DNA of 64,000 bases from Amycolatopsis jiangsuensis (GCF_014204865.1 NZ_JACHMG010000001.1:7528501-7592500); one strand, 5' to 3'; shown: positions 41,285 through 51,352, counted from the stretch's first letter. Notes: generated by a model not told the origin, from the letters alone. Translations and numbers: made by a program.

Positions 41285-41596
41285 ATGACTTCCGCCGCCC
41301 GCTCCGCGCCGCGGCACCGGTCCATCCTCGCCCTGTTGCTCTCCGCGTTGCTTCTGGCCGGCGCGGTGCCCACTGCGCCGCACTCCGGCCCGCAGGTGAC
41401 CGGTTCCGGACCGGCCCTGGTGCAGCAGCACGCAGCGCACGTCTCGGCCGGGCATTCCTCGCCGCTGGGCGACGTTGCAGGGGAAGTGCGCCTCGAGCGT
41501 CCGGCCGCGGTGGTCACCGCCGTCGCGATACCCGAGCCTGTCGAGGTGCGCCGTGCTTTCGTGCCTGCCGTCGCGCGGGCGCCGCCGGCTCGCTGA
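41285..41596 (+). CDS. Small secreted or membrane-anchored protein of unknown function
   Basis: 103 residues. An N-terminal basic stretch (RSAPRHR) and hydrophobic core (SILALLLSALLLAGAVP) look like a signal peptide or anchor. The remainder is Ala/Pro/Val-rich with a His cluster (QQHAAHVSAGH). A TATGGT at 41265-41270 could be a -10 element for a short leader. GGGAG abuts the ATG, closer than usual for a ribosome site. It precedes the antiporter gene by 46 bases and is probably co-transcribed. I do not recognise a family; it could be spurious, but its start and hydrophobic profile favour a real gene. Confidence 0.5.
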   Translation: MTSAARSAPRHRSILALLLSALLLAGAVPTAPHSGPQVTGSGPALVQQHAAHVSAGHSSPLGDVAGEVRLERPAAVVTAVAIPEPVEVRRAFVPAVARAPPAR

Positions 41597-41642
41597 GTAC
41601 GTCCCGACTCACCTCGTACCCAGCTGTCGCTCGGAGGACCCC

Positions 41643-42854
41643 ATGAGCCACGGTCATGCTTTGCTGGCCGTCGGCGGCGCGTTTCTCGCCGCCGGTGCCC
41701 TCGCCCGCGTCGGTGCCCGGATCGGGCTGCCCACCATTCCCCTGTTCATGCTGGCCGGATTCGTCTTCGGCCCCTACACCCCCGGACTGTCCCTTGTGGA
41801 CGATCCGGCCGAGTTCGGCGTACTGGCCGGGCTCGGCCTCGTGTTCCTGCTCTTCTACCTCGGCCTGGAGTTCTCGCTCGACGATCTGGCCCGCGGCGGG
41901 GCCCGCCTGGCCGGTGCCGGACTCGCCTATCTCGTGCTCAACGTCGGCGGCGGGCTCGCGTTCGGCTTCGCGCTGGGCTGGGGCACCCGCGAGGCGCTGG
42001 TGATCGCCGGCGCGATCGGCATCTCGTCCTCGGCCATCGTGACCAAGCTGCTGCTGGAGACCCGGCGGCTGGACAATCCGGAATCGCGCCTGGTCATGGG
42101 CATCATCGTGCTGGAGGACCTGTTCCTGGCGCTGTATCTCGCCCTGCTGCAGCCGGTGCTCAGCGGCGCGGACGGTTTTGCCGCCGCGCTGGCCGAATTC
42201 GGCAAGGCGTTCGCGTTCCTGCTGGTGCTCGCCGCGCTCGCGCGATGGGGCGGACGGCTGGTCTCGCGGCTGTTCGGCTCCGCGGACGACGAACTGCTCA
42301 CAGTGTGTTTCGTCGGGGTCGCGGTGCTGGGTGCCGCGGTGGCCGAGGAGGTGGGCGTGTCCGACGCGATCGGCGCGTTCATGGTCGGCATGATGCTCGG
42401 CGGTTCGAAGGTCGCGCCGCGCGTGCACAAGCTCGTCCTGCCGCTGCGGGACGCGTTCGGTGCGCTGTTCTTCTTCATCTTCGGTCTGTCGATCGACCCG
42501 GGCGCGGTGGGCACGGTCGTGCTGCCGGTGCTCGCCGCGGTGGTGCTGACGCTGGTGCTCAACCTGGCGGCGGGCGCGGTCGCGGCGCGGCTGCACGGCT
42601 TCGACCGCCATGAGGGCGTGAACATCGGCCTCACCGTGCTCACCCGGGGGGAGTTCTCCCTCGTGCTGGCCACGATGGCGACCGCCGCCGGGCTCGATTC
42701 CCGGGTGGCGCCGTTCGTGGCCGGCTACGTGCTGCTGCTGGCGGTGATCGGCCCGCTCGCGGTGCTCCGCTCGGACCGGTTGACCTGGCTGCTCCCGGCG
42801 TGGCTGGTCCGCTCGCGCAGCCGGCCGCGTACCGACCCGGTGACGGTGTCCTGA
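41643..42854 (+). CDS. CPA2-family monovalent cation:proton antiporter
   Basis: 403 residues with about 12 hydrophobic segments. KefB/NhaS-type motifs include GLVFLLFYLGLEFS, GAIGISSSAIVTKLLLETRR, the GIIVLEDLFLAL segment and VSDAIGAFMVGMMLGGS. The C-terminal RCK/TrkA domain of KefB is absent, so regulation must come from elsewhere, often from a separate KhtT-like subunit, which is not next door. It exchanges K+ or Na+ for protons across the cytoplasmic membrane. A GGAGG site precedes the ATG at 41643. A small secreted-like gene lies just upstream in the same direction. Confidence 0.9.
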   Translation: MSHGHALLAVGGAFLAAGALARVGARIGLPTIPLFMLAGFVFGPYTPGLSLVDDPAEFGVLAGLGLVFLLFYLGLEFSLDDLARGGARLAGAGLAYLVLNVGGGLAFGFALGWGTREALVIAGAIGISSSAIVTKLLLETRRLDNPESRLVMGIIVLEDLFLALYLALLQPVLSGADGFAAALAEFGKAFAFLLVLAALARWGGRLVSRLFGSADDELLTVCFVGVAVLGAAVAEEVGVSDAIGAFMVGMMLGGSKVAPRVHKLVLPLRDAFGALFFFIFGLSIDPGAVGTVVLPVLAAVVLTLVLNLAAGAVAARLHGFDRHEGVNIGLTVLTRGEFSLVLATMATAAGLDSRVAPFVAGYVLLLAVIGPLAVLRSDRLTWLLPAWLVRSRSRPRTDPVTVS

Positions 42855-42978
42855 CCGTCCCGCGCCGGTCGGCGCGCTCCCGTCCGGCCGGGTGCGGGAG
42901 CACGCCCACCGGCGCGGGGGTACCGCACGGCATATTCGAAAGCCCCGCGGGGCACGGGCGGCTATCCTGGGTCGAGGT

Positions 42979-45900
42979 ATGTCCACTCCATCCCCCCTTC
43001 ACGAGCTCCGCGGCCGGCTGCCCGAGCTGATGCTGCGCGACGAGCACCGGCTGCGCCGGCGGCTCGACGGTGCCCGGCGGGCCCGCGACAAGCAGGCCGC
43101 GGCCGAACGGATCGCGGCCGACGTCGAGACCGCGCGGCTGCGGGTGCAGGCGCGACGCGAGAGCCTTCCCGAGATCGAGTACCCGGTCGAGCTGCCGGTC
43201 AGCAGGCTCAAGGACGAGATCGCCGACGCGATTCGCGACCATCAGGTCGTGATCGTCGCCGGGGAGACCGGCTCGGGCAAGACCACCCAGCTGCCGAAGA
43301 TCTGCCTCGAGCTGGGCCGGGGCGTGCGCGGGCAGATCGGGCACACCCAGCCCCGCAGGCTGGCCGCGCGCACGGTCGCCGACCGGATCGCCGGCGAGCT
43401 GAGGACCGAGCTCGGCGAGACCGTCGGCTACAAGGTCCGCTTCACCGACCAGTCCGGCCAGGACACCCTGGTCAAGCTGATGACCGACGGCATCCTGCTG
43501 GCCGAGATCCAGACCGACCGGATGCTGCGCCAGTACGACACCCTGATCATCGACGAGGCGCACGAGCGCAGCCTCAACATCGACTTCATCCTCGGCTACC
43601 TCAAGCAGCTGCTGCCCCGTCGTCCGGACCTCAAGGTCATCATCACCTCGGCGACGATCGACCCGGAGCGGTTCTCGCAGCACTTCGGGAACGCGCCGAT
43701 CGTCGAGGTCTCCGGCCGGACCTACCCGGTCGAAGTGCGGTACCGGCCGCTCGCCGATCCGGATGATCCGGCGGCCGATCCGGACCGGGACCAGACCCAG
43801 GCGATCGCCGATGCGGTGCGCGAGCTGTCCGCGGAGGGGCCCGGCGACGTGCTCGTGTTCCTCTCCGGCGAACGGGAGATCCGGGACACCGCCGACGTGC
43901 TGGGCCGGCTGGGCCTGCCGAACACCGAGGTGCTCCCGCTGTACGCCCGGCTGTCCGCGGCCGACCAGCACCGGGTGTTCCAGCGGCACACCGGGCGGCG
44001 GATCGTGCTCGCCACGAACGTCGCCGAGACCTCGCTGACGGTGCCCGGCATCAAGTACGTGATCGATCCCGGTACCGCGCGCATCTCTCGTTACAGCCAC
44101 CGCACGAAGGTGCAGCGGCTGCCGATCGAGCCGGTTTCGCAGGCGTCGGCCAACCAGCGCAAGGGCCGGTGCGGCCGTACGTCGGACGGGATCTGCGTCC
44201 GGCTGTACTCCGAAGCGGACTTCGAATCCCGCCCGGAGTTCACCGATCCAGAGATCCTGCGCACCAATCTCGCGTCGGTCATCCTGCAGATGACCTCGCT
44301 CGGGCTGGGGGACATGGCGGCGTTCCCGTTCGTGGAGCCGCCGGACCGGCGTCAGGTCACCGACGGGGTGCAGCTGCTGCGGGAGCTCGGCGCGTTCGAG
44401 GCGGGGGAGACGGCGAAGCTCACCGAGGTCGGCCGTCAGCTCGCGCTGCTGCCGGTGGACCCGCGGATGGGGCGCATGGTGCTGGAGGCCGCGCGCAACG
44501 GCTGCGTGCGCGAGGTGATGATCATCGCCGCGGCATTGTCCATCCAGGACCCGAGGGAGCGGCCGGCGGAGAAGCAGCAGGCCGCCGACGCCCAGCACGC
44601 CCGGTTCGCCGATCCGGCGTCGGACTTCCTGGCGTACCTGAACCTCTGGGAGTACGTCAGCGAGCAGCAGAAGACGCTGACCGGCAGCCGGTTCCGCCGG
44701 ATGTGCCGCGCCGAGTACCTGAACTACCTGCGGATCCGGGAATGGCAGGACATCTTCGGCCAGCTGCGCCAGCTGGCCAAACCGCTCGGGATCGCGCTGA
44801 ACACCACCCCGGCCGAACCACAGCGCGTGCACACCTCGCTGATCGCCGGCCTGCTCTCGCACATCGGGCTCAAGGACCCGGCGAAGGGCGACTACCTCGG
44901 CGCACGCGGGGCGCGGTTCGCGGTGTTCCCCGGTTCGTCCCTGTTCAAGAAGCAGCCGCGCTGGGTGATGTCGGCGGAGCTGGTGGAGACCTCGCGACTG
45001 TGGGGGCGGGTCAACGCGCGGATCGAGCCGGAGTGGGTCGAGCCACTGGCCGGGCACGTGGTCAAGCGCACGTACTCCGAACCGCACTGGGAACGCAAAC
45101 AGGGTGCGGTGATGGCGGTGGAGCGGGTGACGCTCTACGGCGTGCCGCTCGTCGCCGACCGCCGGGTGAACTACGGGCGGATCGATCCCGAGGTGTCCCG
45201 TGAGCTGTTCATCCGGCACGCGCTGGTGGACGGCGACTGGCACACCAACCACGCGTTCTTCGCGGAGAACCGGGCGTTGCTGGACGAGGTCGAGGACCTG
45301 GAGAACCGGGCACGGCGCCGGGACATCCTGGTCGACGACGAGACGCTCTTCGAGTTCTACGACCGGCGCGTGCCGGCCGACGTGGTGTCCGTGCGGCACT
45401 TCGACAGCTGGTGGAAGAAGGCCCGGCGCGCCGACCCGGACCTGCTGTCGTTCGAGAAGTCCATGCTCATCAACGAATCCGCGGACAGTGTGCGGGAAGC
45501 GGACTACCCGGATTCGTGGACCCAGGGCACGCTCGTGTTCGGGCTCACCTACCAGTTCGAGCCCGGCACGGACGCCGACGGCGTGACCGTGCACCTGCCG
45601 CTGCCGGTGCTGAACCAGGTGACGCCGGACGGTTTCGACTGGCAGGTGCCCGGGTTGCGTGCGGAGCTGGTGACCCAGCTGATCAAGTCGCTGCCGAAAG
45701 CGTTGCGGCGCAACTTCGTTCCGGCGCCGGACACCGCGAAGGAAGCGCTCCTCCGAGTGTCCCCTTCGGACGGTCCGCTGGCGGAGGTGCTCTCCGACGA
45801 GCTGCACGCGCTGCGTGGCGTGGACGTGCCGCTGTCCGCGTGGGATTTCTCAGCGGTACCGGACCACCTGCGGATGAGCTTCCGCGTGGTGGACGAGCGG

Positions 45901-46854
45901 GGCAAGCGGCTGGCCGAGGGCAAGAGCCTCGAAGAGCTGAAGCGCCGCATGGCACCCCGGGTACGGGAGACGATTTCCCGTGCGGCCGACAGCATCGAGA
46001 AGGCCGGGCTGACCCGGCCCGCGTTCGGGGAGCTGCCGAAGGTGTTCGCCTCGACCCGGCGCGGACACGACGTGAAGGCCTATCCCGCGCTGGTCGACGA
46101 GGGCGCTTCGGTGGCCGTGCGGCTGCTGGACACCCCGGCCGAGCAGCGGCACGCGATGTGGTCGGGCACGCGGCGGATGCTGCGGCTGAACCTGAATTCG
46201 CCGATGAAGTTCATCACGCGGTCGTTGTCCAACTCGTCGAAACTGGTCCTGAACCGGAACCCGCACGGCAGCGTCGCCGGGCTGCTGGAGGACTGCGTGG
46301 ACTGCGCGGTCGACGCCCTGATGACCGAAGCGGGCGGCCCGACGTGGGACGAGGCCGGATTCGCCGTGCTGCTGGAGAAGGTGCGGGCCGGCCTGAACAC
46401 CGAGGTCCTGCGTGTGCTGACCGACGTGGAGGCGATCCTGCGGGCGGCCAACGACGTCGAAACCCGGCTCGCCGACGCCCGCGGCCCGGCCGAATCCCTC
46501 GCGGACCTGCGGCACCAGATCGACGGCCTGGTCCACGCCGGCTTCGTCACCGAGACGGGCGCGGCGCGGCTGCCGAACGTGGTCCGCTACCTGCGTGGCG
46601 CGCTGCGGCGACTGGAGAAGCTGCCCACGGAGCCGACCAGGGATCTGCAGCGGACCGCGGACGTCGCGTGGATCACGCGGGAGTACGAGACCGCGCTCGC
46701 CGAGCTACCGCCGGGCACGTCGTCCCCGGCGCTGGCGGAGGTCCGCTGGATGATCGAGGAACTGCGGGTGAGCTTCTTCGCGCAGACATTGGGTACGGCG
46801 CATCCGGTGTCGTTGAAGCGAATCACGAAGGCCTTGGACGAGGCGCTGGGCTGA
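42979..46854 (+). CDS. hrpA: ATP-dependent RNA helicase HrpA
   Basis: 1291 residues, the normal length for this DEAH-box helicase. Motif I is GETGSGKTT (95-103), motif II DEAH (192-195), motif III SAT near 222, and motif VI QRKGRCGR after the start of the HA2 region. OB-fold and the long DUF3418 C-terminus follow. The protein unwinds RNA and helps rescue stalled ribosomes in other bacteria. The ATG at 42979 lies behind GTCGAGGT, and a TATCCT ten bases earlier suggests a promoter with a very short leader. It converges on a DinB-like gene. Confidence 0.95.
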   Translation: MSTPSPLHELRGRLPELMLRDEHRLRRRLDGARRARDKQAAAERIAADVETARLRVQARRESLPEIEYPVELPVSRLKDEIADAIRDHQVVIVAGETGSGKTTQLPKICLELGRGVRGQIGHTQPRRLAARTVADRIAGELRTELGETVGYKVRFTDQSGQDTLVKLMTDGILLAEIQTDRMLRQYDTLIIDEAHERSLNIDFILGYLKQLLPRRPDLKVIITSATIDPERFSQHFGNAPIVEVSGRTYPVEVRYRPLADPDDPAADPDRDQTQAIADAVRELSAEGPGDVLVFLSGEREIRDTADVLGRLGLPNTEVLPLYARLSAADQHRVFQRHTGRRIVLATNVAETSLTVPGIKYVIDPGTARISRYSHRTKVQRLPIEPVSQASANQRKGRCGRTSDGICVRLYSEADFESRPEFTDPEILRTNLASVILQMTSLGLGDMAAFPFVEPPDRRQVTDGVQLLRELGAFEAGETAKLTEVGRQLALLPVDPRMGRMVLEAARNGCVREVMIIAAALSIQDPRERPAEKQQAADAQHARFADPASDFLAYLNLWEYVSEQQKTLTGSRFRRMCRAEYLNYLRIREWQDIFGQLRQLAKPLGIALNTTPAEPQRVHTSLIAGLLSHIGLKDPAKGDYLGARGARFAVFPGSSLFKKQPRWVMSAELVETSRLWGRVNARIEPEWVEPLAGHVVKRTYSEPHWERKQGAVMAVERVTLYGVPLVADRRVNYGRIDPEVSRELFIRHALVDGDWHTNHAFFAENRALLDEVEDLENRARRRDILVDDETLFEFYDRRVPADVVSVRHFDSWWKKARRADPDLLSFEKSMLINESADSVREADYPDSWTQGTLVFGLTYQFEPGTDADGVTVHLPLPVLNQVTPDGFDWQVPGLRAELVTQLIKSLPKALRRNFVPAPDTAKEALLRVSPSDGPLAEVLSDELHALRGVDVPLSAWDFSAVPDHLRMSFRVVDERGKRLAEGKSLEELKRRMAPRVRETISRAADSIEKAGLTRPAFGELPKVFASTRRGHDVKAYPALVDEGASVAVRLLDTPAEQRHAMWSGTRRMLRLNLNSPMKFITRSLSNSSKLVLNRNPHGSVAGLLEDCVDCAVDALMTEAGGPTWDEAGFAVLLEKVRAGLNTEVLRVLTDVEAILRAANDVETRLADARGPAESLADLRHQIDGLVHAGFVTETGAARLPNVVRYLRGALRRLEKLPTEPTRDLQRTADVAWITREYETALAELPPGTSSPALAEVRWMIEELRVSFFAQTLGTAHPVSLKRITKALDEALG

Positions 46855-46954
46855 CTACGGGCGTACGGGCGTCGGGTCGGGCACGGACGGGGCTGGCGGC
46901 CGGGCGCGCACGCCGGTGCCCGCATCCGCGAGACGCCGGGTCCGTAACCGGGCC

Positions 46955-47683
46955 CTACTCGGCGTCCTGTGCCTCGACCAGGTCGAGGTCGCGGACGCAG
47001 AAGCCGTGGTGCTCGAAGGTCTCGGTGAGCACCGTGCCGAGGCACTGCCGCACCGAGCGGCCCCGGGCGTACGGCGGCCAGACATCGTCGTCGGGCACCG
47101 GCGCTCGCGCCGCGAGCTGCGCAGCGGTGACCTCGTCGAGCCAGGCCTCGAGCTCGGCGGCCTGTGCGGCACGCACGCTCACGATCTCGTCCAGGGCCGG
47201 TTCGAGCGAGAGGTCGAGCCCGTGCGCGCCACGATAGGCCTCGACGGTCGGCCCGATGCCCATCGGCGTGAACAGCTCCGTCGAGCTCAGGCAGCAGCGG
47301 CGGAACCACGAGTCGTGGACGAAGACCAGGTGGCGCATCGTCTGCGCCGCCGACCACTCGCCGTTCACGCTGCGGCGCTCGATGCCGGGTGTACGGCGAA
47401 CTCGCTCGATCGTGGCCGCCCAGCCGGCATGGAGCCGGCGCGACGCCTCGCGCAGGTCGGCAGGGTCCTCGGAACGGAGCAGCACCCGCACCGGGTGACG
47501 CCGGTCGAGCTCCGCCTCGACGTACTCGGTGACCTCGACACCGTTCACCACGAGGTTGGTGACGAGCCCGTCGATCACGGCATCTTGCAGGACGACGCCG
47601 ATCAGGCGTGCCCCGGTCAGATCGCACTCGCGGAACTCCGCACCGTGCAGAACCTCGTCGACATAGCGCGTCATACTCCGCAT
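46955..47683 (-). CDS. DinB-superfamily protein with a short pentapeptide-like N-terminus
   Basis: About 242 residues from the ATG at 47681-47683; another ATG three codons later is equally possible, and longer readings are rejected. The first 30 residues (GAEFRECDLTGARLIGVVLQDAVIDGL) resemble pentapeptide repeat turns. The remainder is a DinB/mycothiol-dependent maleylpyruvate isomerase-like bundle, with WSAAQTMRHLVFVHDSWFRR carrying one metal His and ETFEHHGFCVRDLD the others. Metal-dependent thiol transferases occur in this fold. It converges on hrpA. Confidence 0.78.
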   Translation of the reverse strand: MRSMTRYVDEVLHGAEFRECDLTGARLIGVVLQDAVIDGLVTNLVVNGVEVTEYVEAELDRRHPVRVLLRSEDPADLREASRRLHAGWAATIERVRRTPGIERRSVNGEWSAAQTMRHLVFVHDSWFRRCCLSSTELFTPMGIGPTVEAYRGAHGLDLSLEPALDEIVSVRAAQAAELEAWLDEVTAAQLAARAPVPDDDVWPPYARGRSVRQCLGTVLTETFEHHGFCVRDLDLVEAQDAE

Positions 47684-47819
47684 CCTAGGCCCGGGCACCG
47701 ACAAACCGGCCCGGTCCAGGTCCTGACCGAGCGCGGCACGGAACCGCGTCGCGATCCAGCCACTGCACCACCTTTCGGGTCGCATGCCGCAACCACCGCT
47801 GGAACGCACGGGGCCGCGG

Positions 47820-49568
47820 CTACTTCGCCTCCGCGTACGTGTCGACCGGGACCGCGTGCATGGGGAAGCGGACCGGGCAGGCCTCGCCGAACAGGAGCCG
47901 CGCGGCTTCGGCCACCGTGTCCTCGATCAGGGCGGCGACCTCGTCGGCCAGGTCGGCCGGGGTGTGCACGATGACCTCGTCGTGCAGGAAGAACACCAGG
48001 TGTGCCGGATCAGGCAGCCGGCGGCGGAGCGTGGCCAGCAGGACCGCGGTGAGATCGGCGGCGCTCGCCTGCACCACGAAGTTGCGGGTGAACCGGCCCC
48101 AGCCACGAGAAGCGCGGCGCGCGCGGGTTTCCGCGGCCTCGTCCTCGGCAACGCCACCCGTGAGGGCCCGCCAGGCTGCGGACGGTGCCGGTGCCGTGCG
48201 GCCCAGCCTCGACCGGACGCGCTCGCCGCGTTCACCGGCCGCGGCTGCTCGCTCCACGTAGGACACCGCGTCGGGAAAACGCTGACGCAGCAAGGCAAGC
48301 AGCGGGCCGGCCTCGCCGGACGTGCCGCCGTACATCGCCGAGAGCATGGCGATCTTCGCGCGAGCCCGGTCGTCCCGGGTGTCGCCGGGGCGCAGCGGGA
48401 CGTAGCGCGCGCCGGAGAACAGCGCTTCGGCCAGGCGGGCGTACAGGTCGGTGGCCGCGGCGACCTCGGCGAGCCTGCGGTCGCCGGACAGCGCGGTGAG
48501 CACGCGTGGCTCGAGCTGCGCCGCGTCCGCCACCACGAGCTTCCAGCCCGGGTCCGCGCGTACACAGGTGCGCAGCACTTTCGGGATCTGCAGCGCCCCG
48601 CCGCCGCGCGTGGCCCACCGCCCGGACACCACACCGCCGACCACGTAGTGCGGCCGGAACCGGCCGTCGGTCACCCATTCGTCGAGCCACGCCCAGCCGT
48701 TGGCCGAATGCAGCCGGGACAGCTCCTTGTACTGCAGCAGCGGCGCGACCGCGGGGTGGTCGATGTCCCGCAGCAGGTACTTCCGCGCCGACGGGACCTC
48801 GATACCCTCCCGCGCGAGCGCCCGCACGACGCTCACCGACGAATCCGGGTTGACCTCCCGTCCGCCGAACGCCTCCGAGATCTCCGCGGCCAGGGCGACC
48901 AGCGCCTTCGGCCGTTGTCCGTACGGCACGCGCGGGCCCAGCCGCTCCGCCAGCAGCTCCCGGTGCAGGTCGGCCCGCCACGGCAGCCCGGCCGCGGACA
49001 TCTCGACCGCGGCCAGCGCGCTCGCCGACTCCGCCGCGAGGAGCATCCGCATCCGCCCGGGCGCATCGAGGGCCGCGACGCGCTTTTCCTGCTCGGCGAG
49101 CACCCGCCGCGCGGCGACGGCGACCGTGACGCCCTCGGGCAGGCCCGGCCCTCGCGGGGAGAACAACGTGGGTTGCACGTCTTCGCCGAACGCCGGGCCG
49201 TCGTCCGGAGGCTCCTCGCCGCGCGCCCGCGCCCACGCGGCCCGCAGGCTGCGCGACTCGGTCTCGCGGCCTTCGTGGGCAAGCAGCAGTCCTTCGGCGA
49301 GCGACAGATCGTGGCACCGGTCCAGCCGGACGCCCGCCTCGACCAGCGCCGGATACTCCGCCTCGACCGAAGGCAGCACCCAGCGCGGACGGTGCGCGGC
49401 CTCCAGCTCCCGCACCTGCGCGACCCATTCGGCCCGCGACAGGCCGCGCCGGGCACCCGCCGGGCCCTCGATGTGGTAGCCGGAGTCCTCCTCCCGGCCG
49501 GTGATCACCTGCACCACGACATTGTGCCGACCGGCACCGACAAAAACGGCCCGGCCGCGGGCGGGCAC
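47820..49568 (-). CDS. Family A DNA polymerase with degenerate exonuclease region
   Basis: 582 residues. Polymerase motif A is VVADAAQLEPR with Asp348; motif B is R401-x3-K405-x7-Y413-G; motif C is LHDEVIVHT near the C-terminus. All polymerase active-site residues are thus present. The N-terminal 170 residues should hold a 3'-5' exonuclease in related bifunctional proteins, but I see no DxE or other exonuclease motifs. It may be a repair or bypass polymerase. It is divergent from an acyl-CoA synthetase; the exact start is uncertain. Confidence 0.88.
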   Translation of the reverse strand: MPARGRAVFVGAGRHNVVVQVITGREEDSGYHIEGPAGARRGLSRAEWVAQVRELEAAHRPRWVLPSVEAEYPALVEAGVRLDRCHDLSLAEGLLLAHEGRETESRSLRAAWARARGEEPPDDGPAFGEDVQPTLFSPRGPGLPEGVTVAVAARRVLAEQEKRVAALDAPGRMRMLLAAESASALAAVEMSAAGLPWRADLHRELLAERLGPRVPYGQRPKALVALAAEISEAFGGREVNPDSSVSVVRALAREGIEVPSARKYLLRDIDHPAVAPLLQYKELSRLHSANGWAWLDEWVTDGRFRPHYVVGGVVSGRWATRGGGALQIPKVLRTCVRADPGWKLVVADAAQLEPRVLTALSGDRRLAEVAAATDLYARLAEALFSGARYVPLRPGDTRDDRARAKIAMLSAMYGGTSGEAGPLLALLRQRFPDAVSYVERAAAAGERGERVRSRLGRTAPAPSAAWRALTGGVAEDEAAETRARRASRGWGRFTRNFVVQASAADLTAVLLATLRRRLPDPAHLVFFLHDEVIVHTPADLADEVAALIEDTVAEAARLLFGEACPVRFPMHAVPVDTYAEAK

Positions 49569-49707
49569 CGGAAAGACGGGCTCGCGGATTACCCGGAAGG
49601 CGCTCTGGTGCCGGGTACACCTCCGTTGCTACTGTCGAGTAGCTCCCATACCGCCGGTACGCGGACCGGGGTGGGGGCGCTCCCGCCGCAGCAACGGAGG
49701 TGCCCGG

Positions 49708-51318
49708 ATGAGTGTGGCCGCGCTGGCCGGCAAGGTGACCGAGACGGTGCGCAGCATCGAGGTGATGCGCCGCGCCGGGCTGGTCCCGTTCCCGCGGCTC
49801 GACGAGGGGCTGCGCTCGCTCGCCGCGGTGCGCAGGTACGGTCCGTTCGCCGGGGCCTGCCACATCGCCGCGCGGCGGGACTCGTCCGCGATCGCGGTCG
49901 CCGACGAACGCGGGCCGCTCACCTTCAAACAGCTCGACGACCAGTCGAACGCGCTGGCAAGGGCGTGGTCGCAGCGGGGACTGGGGCCGGGCACGGTGAT
50001 CGCCGCGCTGTGCCGTGACCACCGCGGGCTGGTGCTCGCGATGGCCGCCTCGGGCAAGCTCGGCGCGCCGCTGCTGCTGATGAACACCGGGTTCGCCAAA
50101 CCCCAGCTCGCCGACGTGGCGAAGCGCGAGAAGGTCCGCGCGCTCGTCTACGACGAGGAGTTCACCGGCCTGCTCGACGCGGTGCCGGACGTCGAGCGCT
50201 ACCTGGCCTGGGTGGACGAACCGGGGGAGCAGGACATCCCGCTGCTCGACGAGCTCATCGCCGGCACGGACGACCGGCCGGTCGCCGCGCCCGCCAAACC
50301 GGGCGGCTTCGTGCTGCTCACCAGTGGTACCACCGGTACGCCGAAGGGCGCGCCGCGGCCGCACACCTCGGCGCTGGCCTCGGCACAGTTCCTGGACCGG
50401 ATCCCGCTGCGGTCCGGCGAGGCGACCTACCTTGGCGCGCCCCTGTTCCACGCGACCGGGCTTTCGCAGGCCATCCTGAGCTTCGCGCTCGGGTGCAAGG
50501 TCGTGCTGCGCCGGAAGTTCGACCCGGAGGCCACGCTGAAGGGCGTGGCCGAGCACCGGTGCACGGCGTTGGTGCTGGTGCCCACGATGCTGCAGCGCAT
50601 GGTCGACCTGCCGGAGGAGATCCGCGCGAAGTACGACACGTCCTGCCTGCGGATCATCTTCGTCGCCGGGTCCGCGCTGTCGCCGGATCTGGGCAACCGG
50701 GCGAGTGCCGCGTTCGGCGACGTCGTGCACAACCTGTACGGCTCCACCGAGGTCGCGGTCGCCTCGGTCGCCACGCCGCAGGACTGGCGGCGGGCACCGG
50801 GCACGGTCGGGCGCCCGCCGGTCGGCTGCCGGGTGGTGCTCTACGACGAGCACGGCAAGCAGATCACCGAGCCGGACGTGACCGGCCGCGTGTTCGTGGG
50901 CAGCGGCCTGAGTTTCGGCGGGTACACCGACGGCCGGAACAAGGAGATCATCGACGGGCTGCTCTCCAGCGGCGACGTGGGTCACTTCGACGCCGAGGGC
51001 CTGCTGTTCATCGACGGCCGCGACGACGAGATGATCGTCTCCGGCGGGGAGAACGTGTTCCCGGTCGAGGTGGAAAACCTCCTGGTGGAGCACGCGGAAG
51101 TGGTCGAGGCCGCGGTGCTCGGTGTGGCCGACGACGAGTTCGGCCAGCGGCTCAAGGCGTTCGTCGTGCGCACCGGCGGTTCGGCGCTGGACGCCGAGGC
51201 GGTCCGCGACTACGTGAAGGCGAACCTGGCCCGCTACAAGGTGCCGCGGGACGTCGAATTCCTGGACGAGCTGCCGCGCAATGCGACCGGGAAGGTGCTG
51301 CGCGCCCAGCTCTCATGA
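49708..51318 (+). CDS. Acyl-CoA synthetase, AMP-forming (FadD-like)
   Basis: 536 residues. The phosphate loop is LTSGTTGTPKGAPRPH, the adenine motif YGSTEV, the hinge region GDVGHFDAEG with FIDGRDDEMIVSGGENVFP, and the catalytic Lys is in ATGKVLRAQL at the end. It activates a carboxylic acid to an acyl-adenylate and then the CoA thioester. Chain length is not predictable. CGGAGG precedes the ATG at 49708. It may serve fatty or aromatic acid catabolism. A perfect hairpin separates it from the convergent XRE-type regulator. Confidence 0.93.
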   Translation: MSVAALAGKVTETVRSIEVMRRAGLVPFPRLDEGLRSLAAVRRYGPFAGACHIAARRDSSAIAVADERGPLTFKQLDDQSNALARAWSQRGLGPGTVIAALCRDHRGLVLAMAASGKLGAPLLLMNTGFAKPQLADVAKREKVRALVYDEEFTGLLDAVPDVERYLAWVDEPGEQDIPLLDELIAGTDDRPVAAPAKPGGFVLLTSGTTGTPKGAPRPHTSALASAQFLDRIPLRSGEATYLGAPLFHATGLSQAILSFALGCKVVLRRKFDPEATLKGVAEHRCTALVLVPTMLQRMVDLPEEIRAKYDTSCLRIIFVAGSALSPDLGNRASAAFGDVVHNLYGSTEVAVASVATPQDWRRAPGTVGRPPVGCRVVLYDEHGKQITEPDVTGRVFVGSGLSFGGYTDGRNKEIIDGLLSSGDVGHFDAEGLLFIDGRDDEMIVSGGENVFPVEVENLLVEHAEVVEAAVLGVADDEFGQRLKAFVVRTGGSALDAEAVRDYVKANLARYKVPRDVEFLDELPRNATGKVLRAQLS

Positions 51319-51352
51319 GTGGCCACGCCGGTTCCGACCGGCCGCACCACTC
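51317..51352. terminator. Hairpin between convergent acyl-CoA synthetase and XRE genes
   Basis: Outer arms GAGTGG (51317-51322) and CCACTC (51347-51352) and an inner stem GCCGGT/ACCGGC (51327-51342) form a two-part hairpin. It overlaps the ends of both genes, consistent with a bidirectional terminator. Confidence 0.65.

Noticed and set aside
42640..45807. A 1055-residue minus-strand frame opposite hrpA
   Set aside because: Shadow of hrpA with no start signal and no recognisable domain; hrpA itself is unmistakable.
49708..51318. Acyl-CoA synthetase at 49708 as the anthranilate-CoA ligase of the 60-64 kb block
   Set aside because: It is about 9 kb away, with unrelated genes and the toxin between, and its sequence shows no feature specific to aryl acids.
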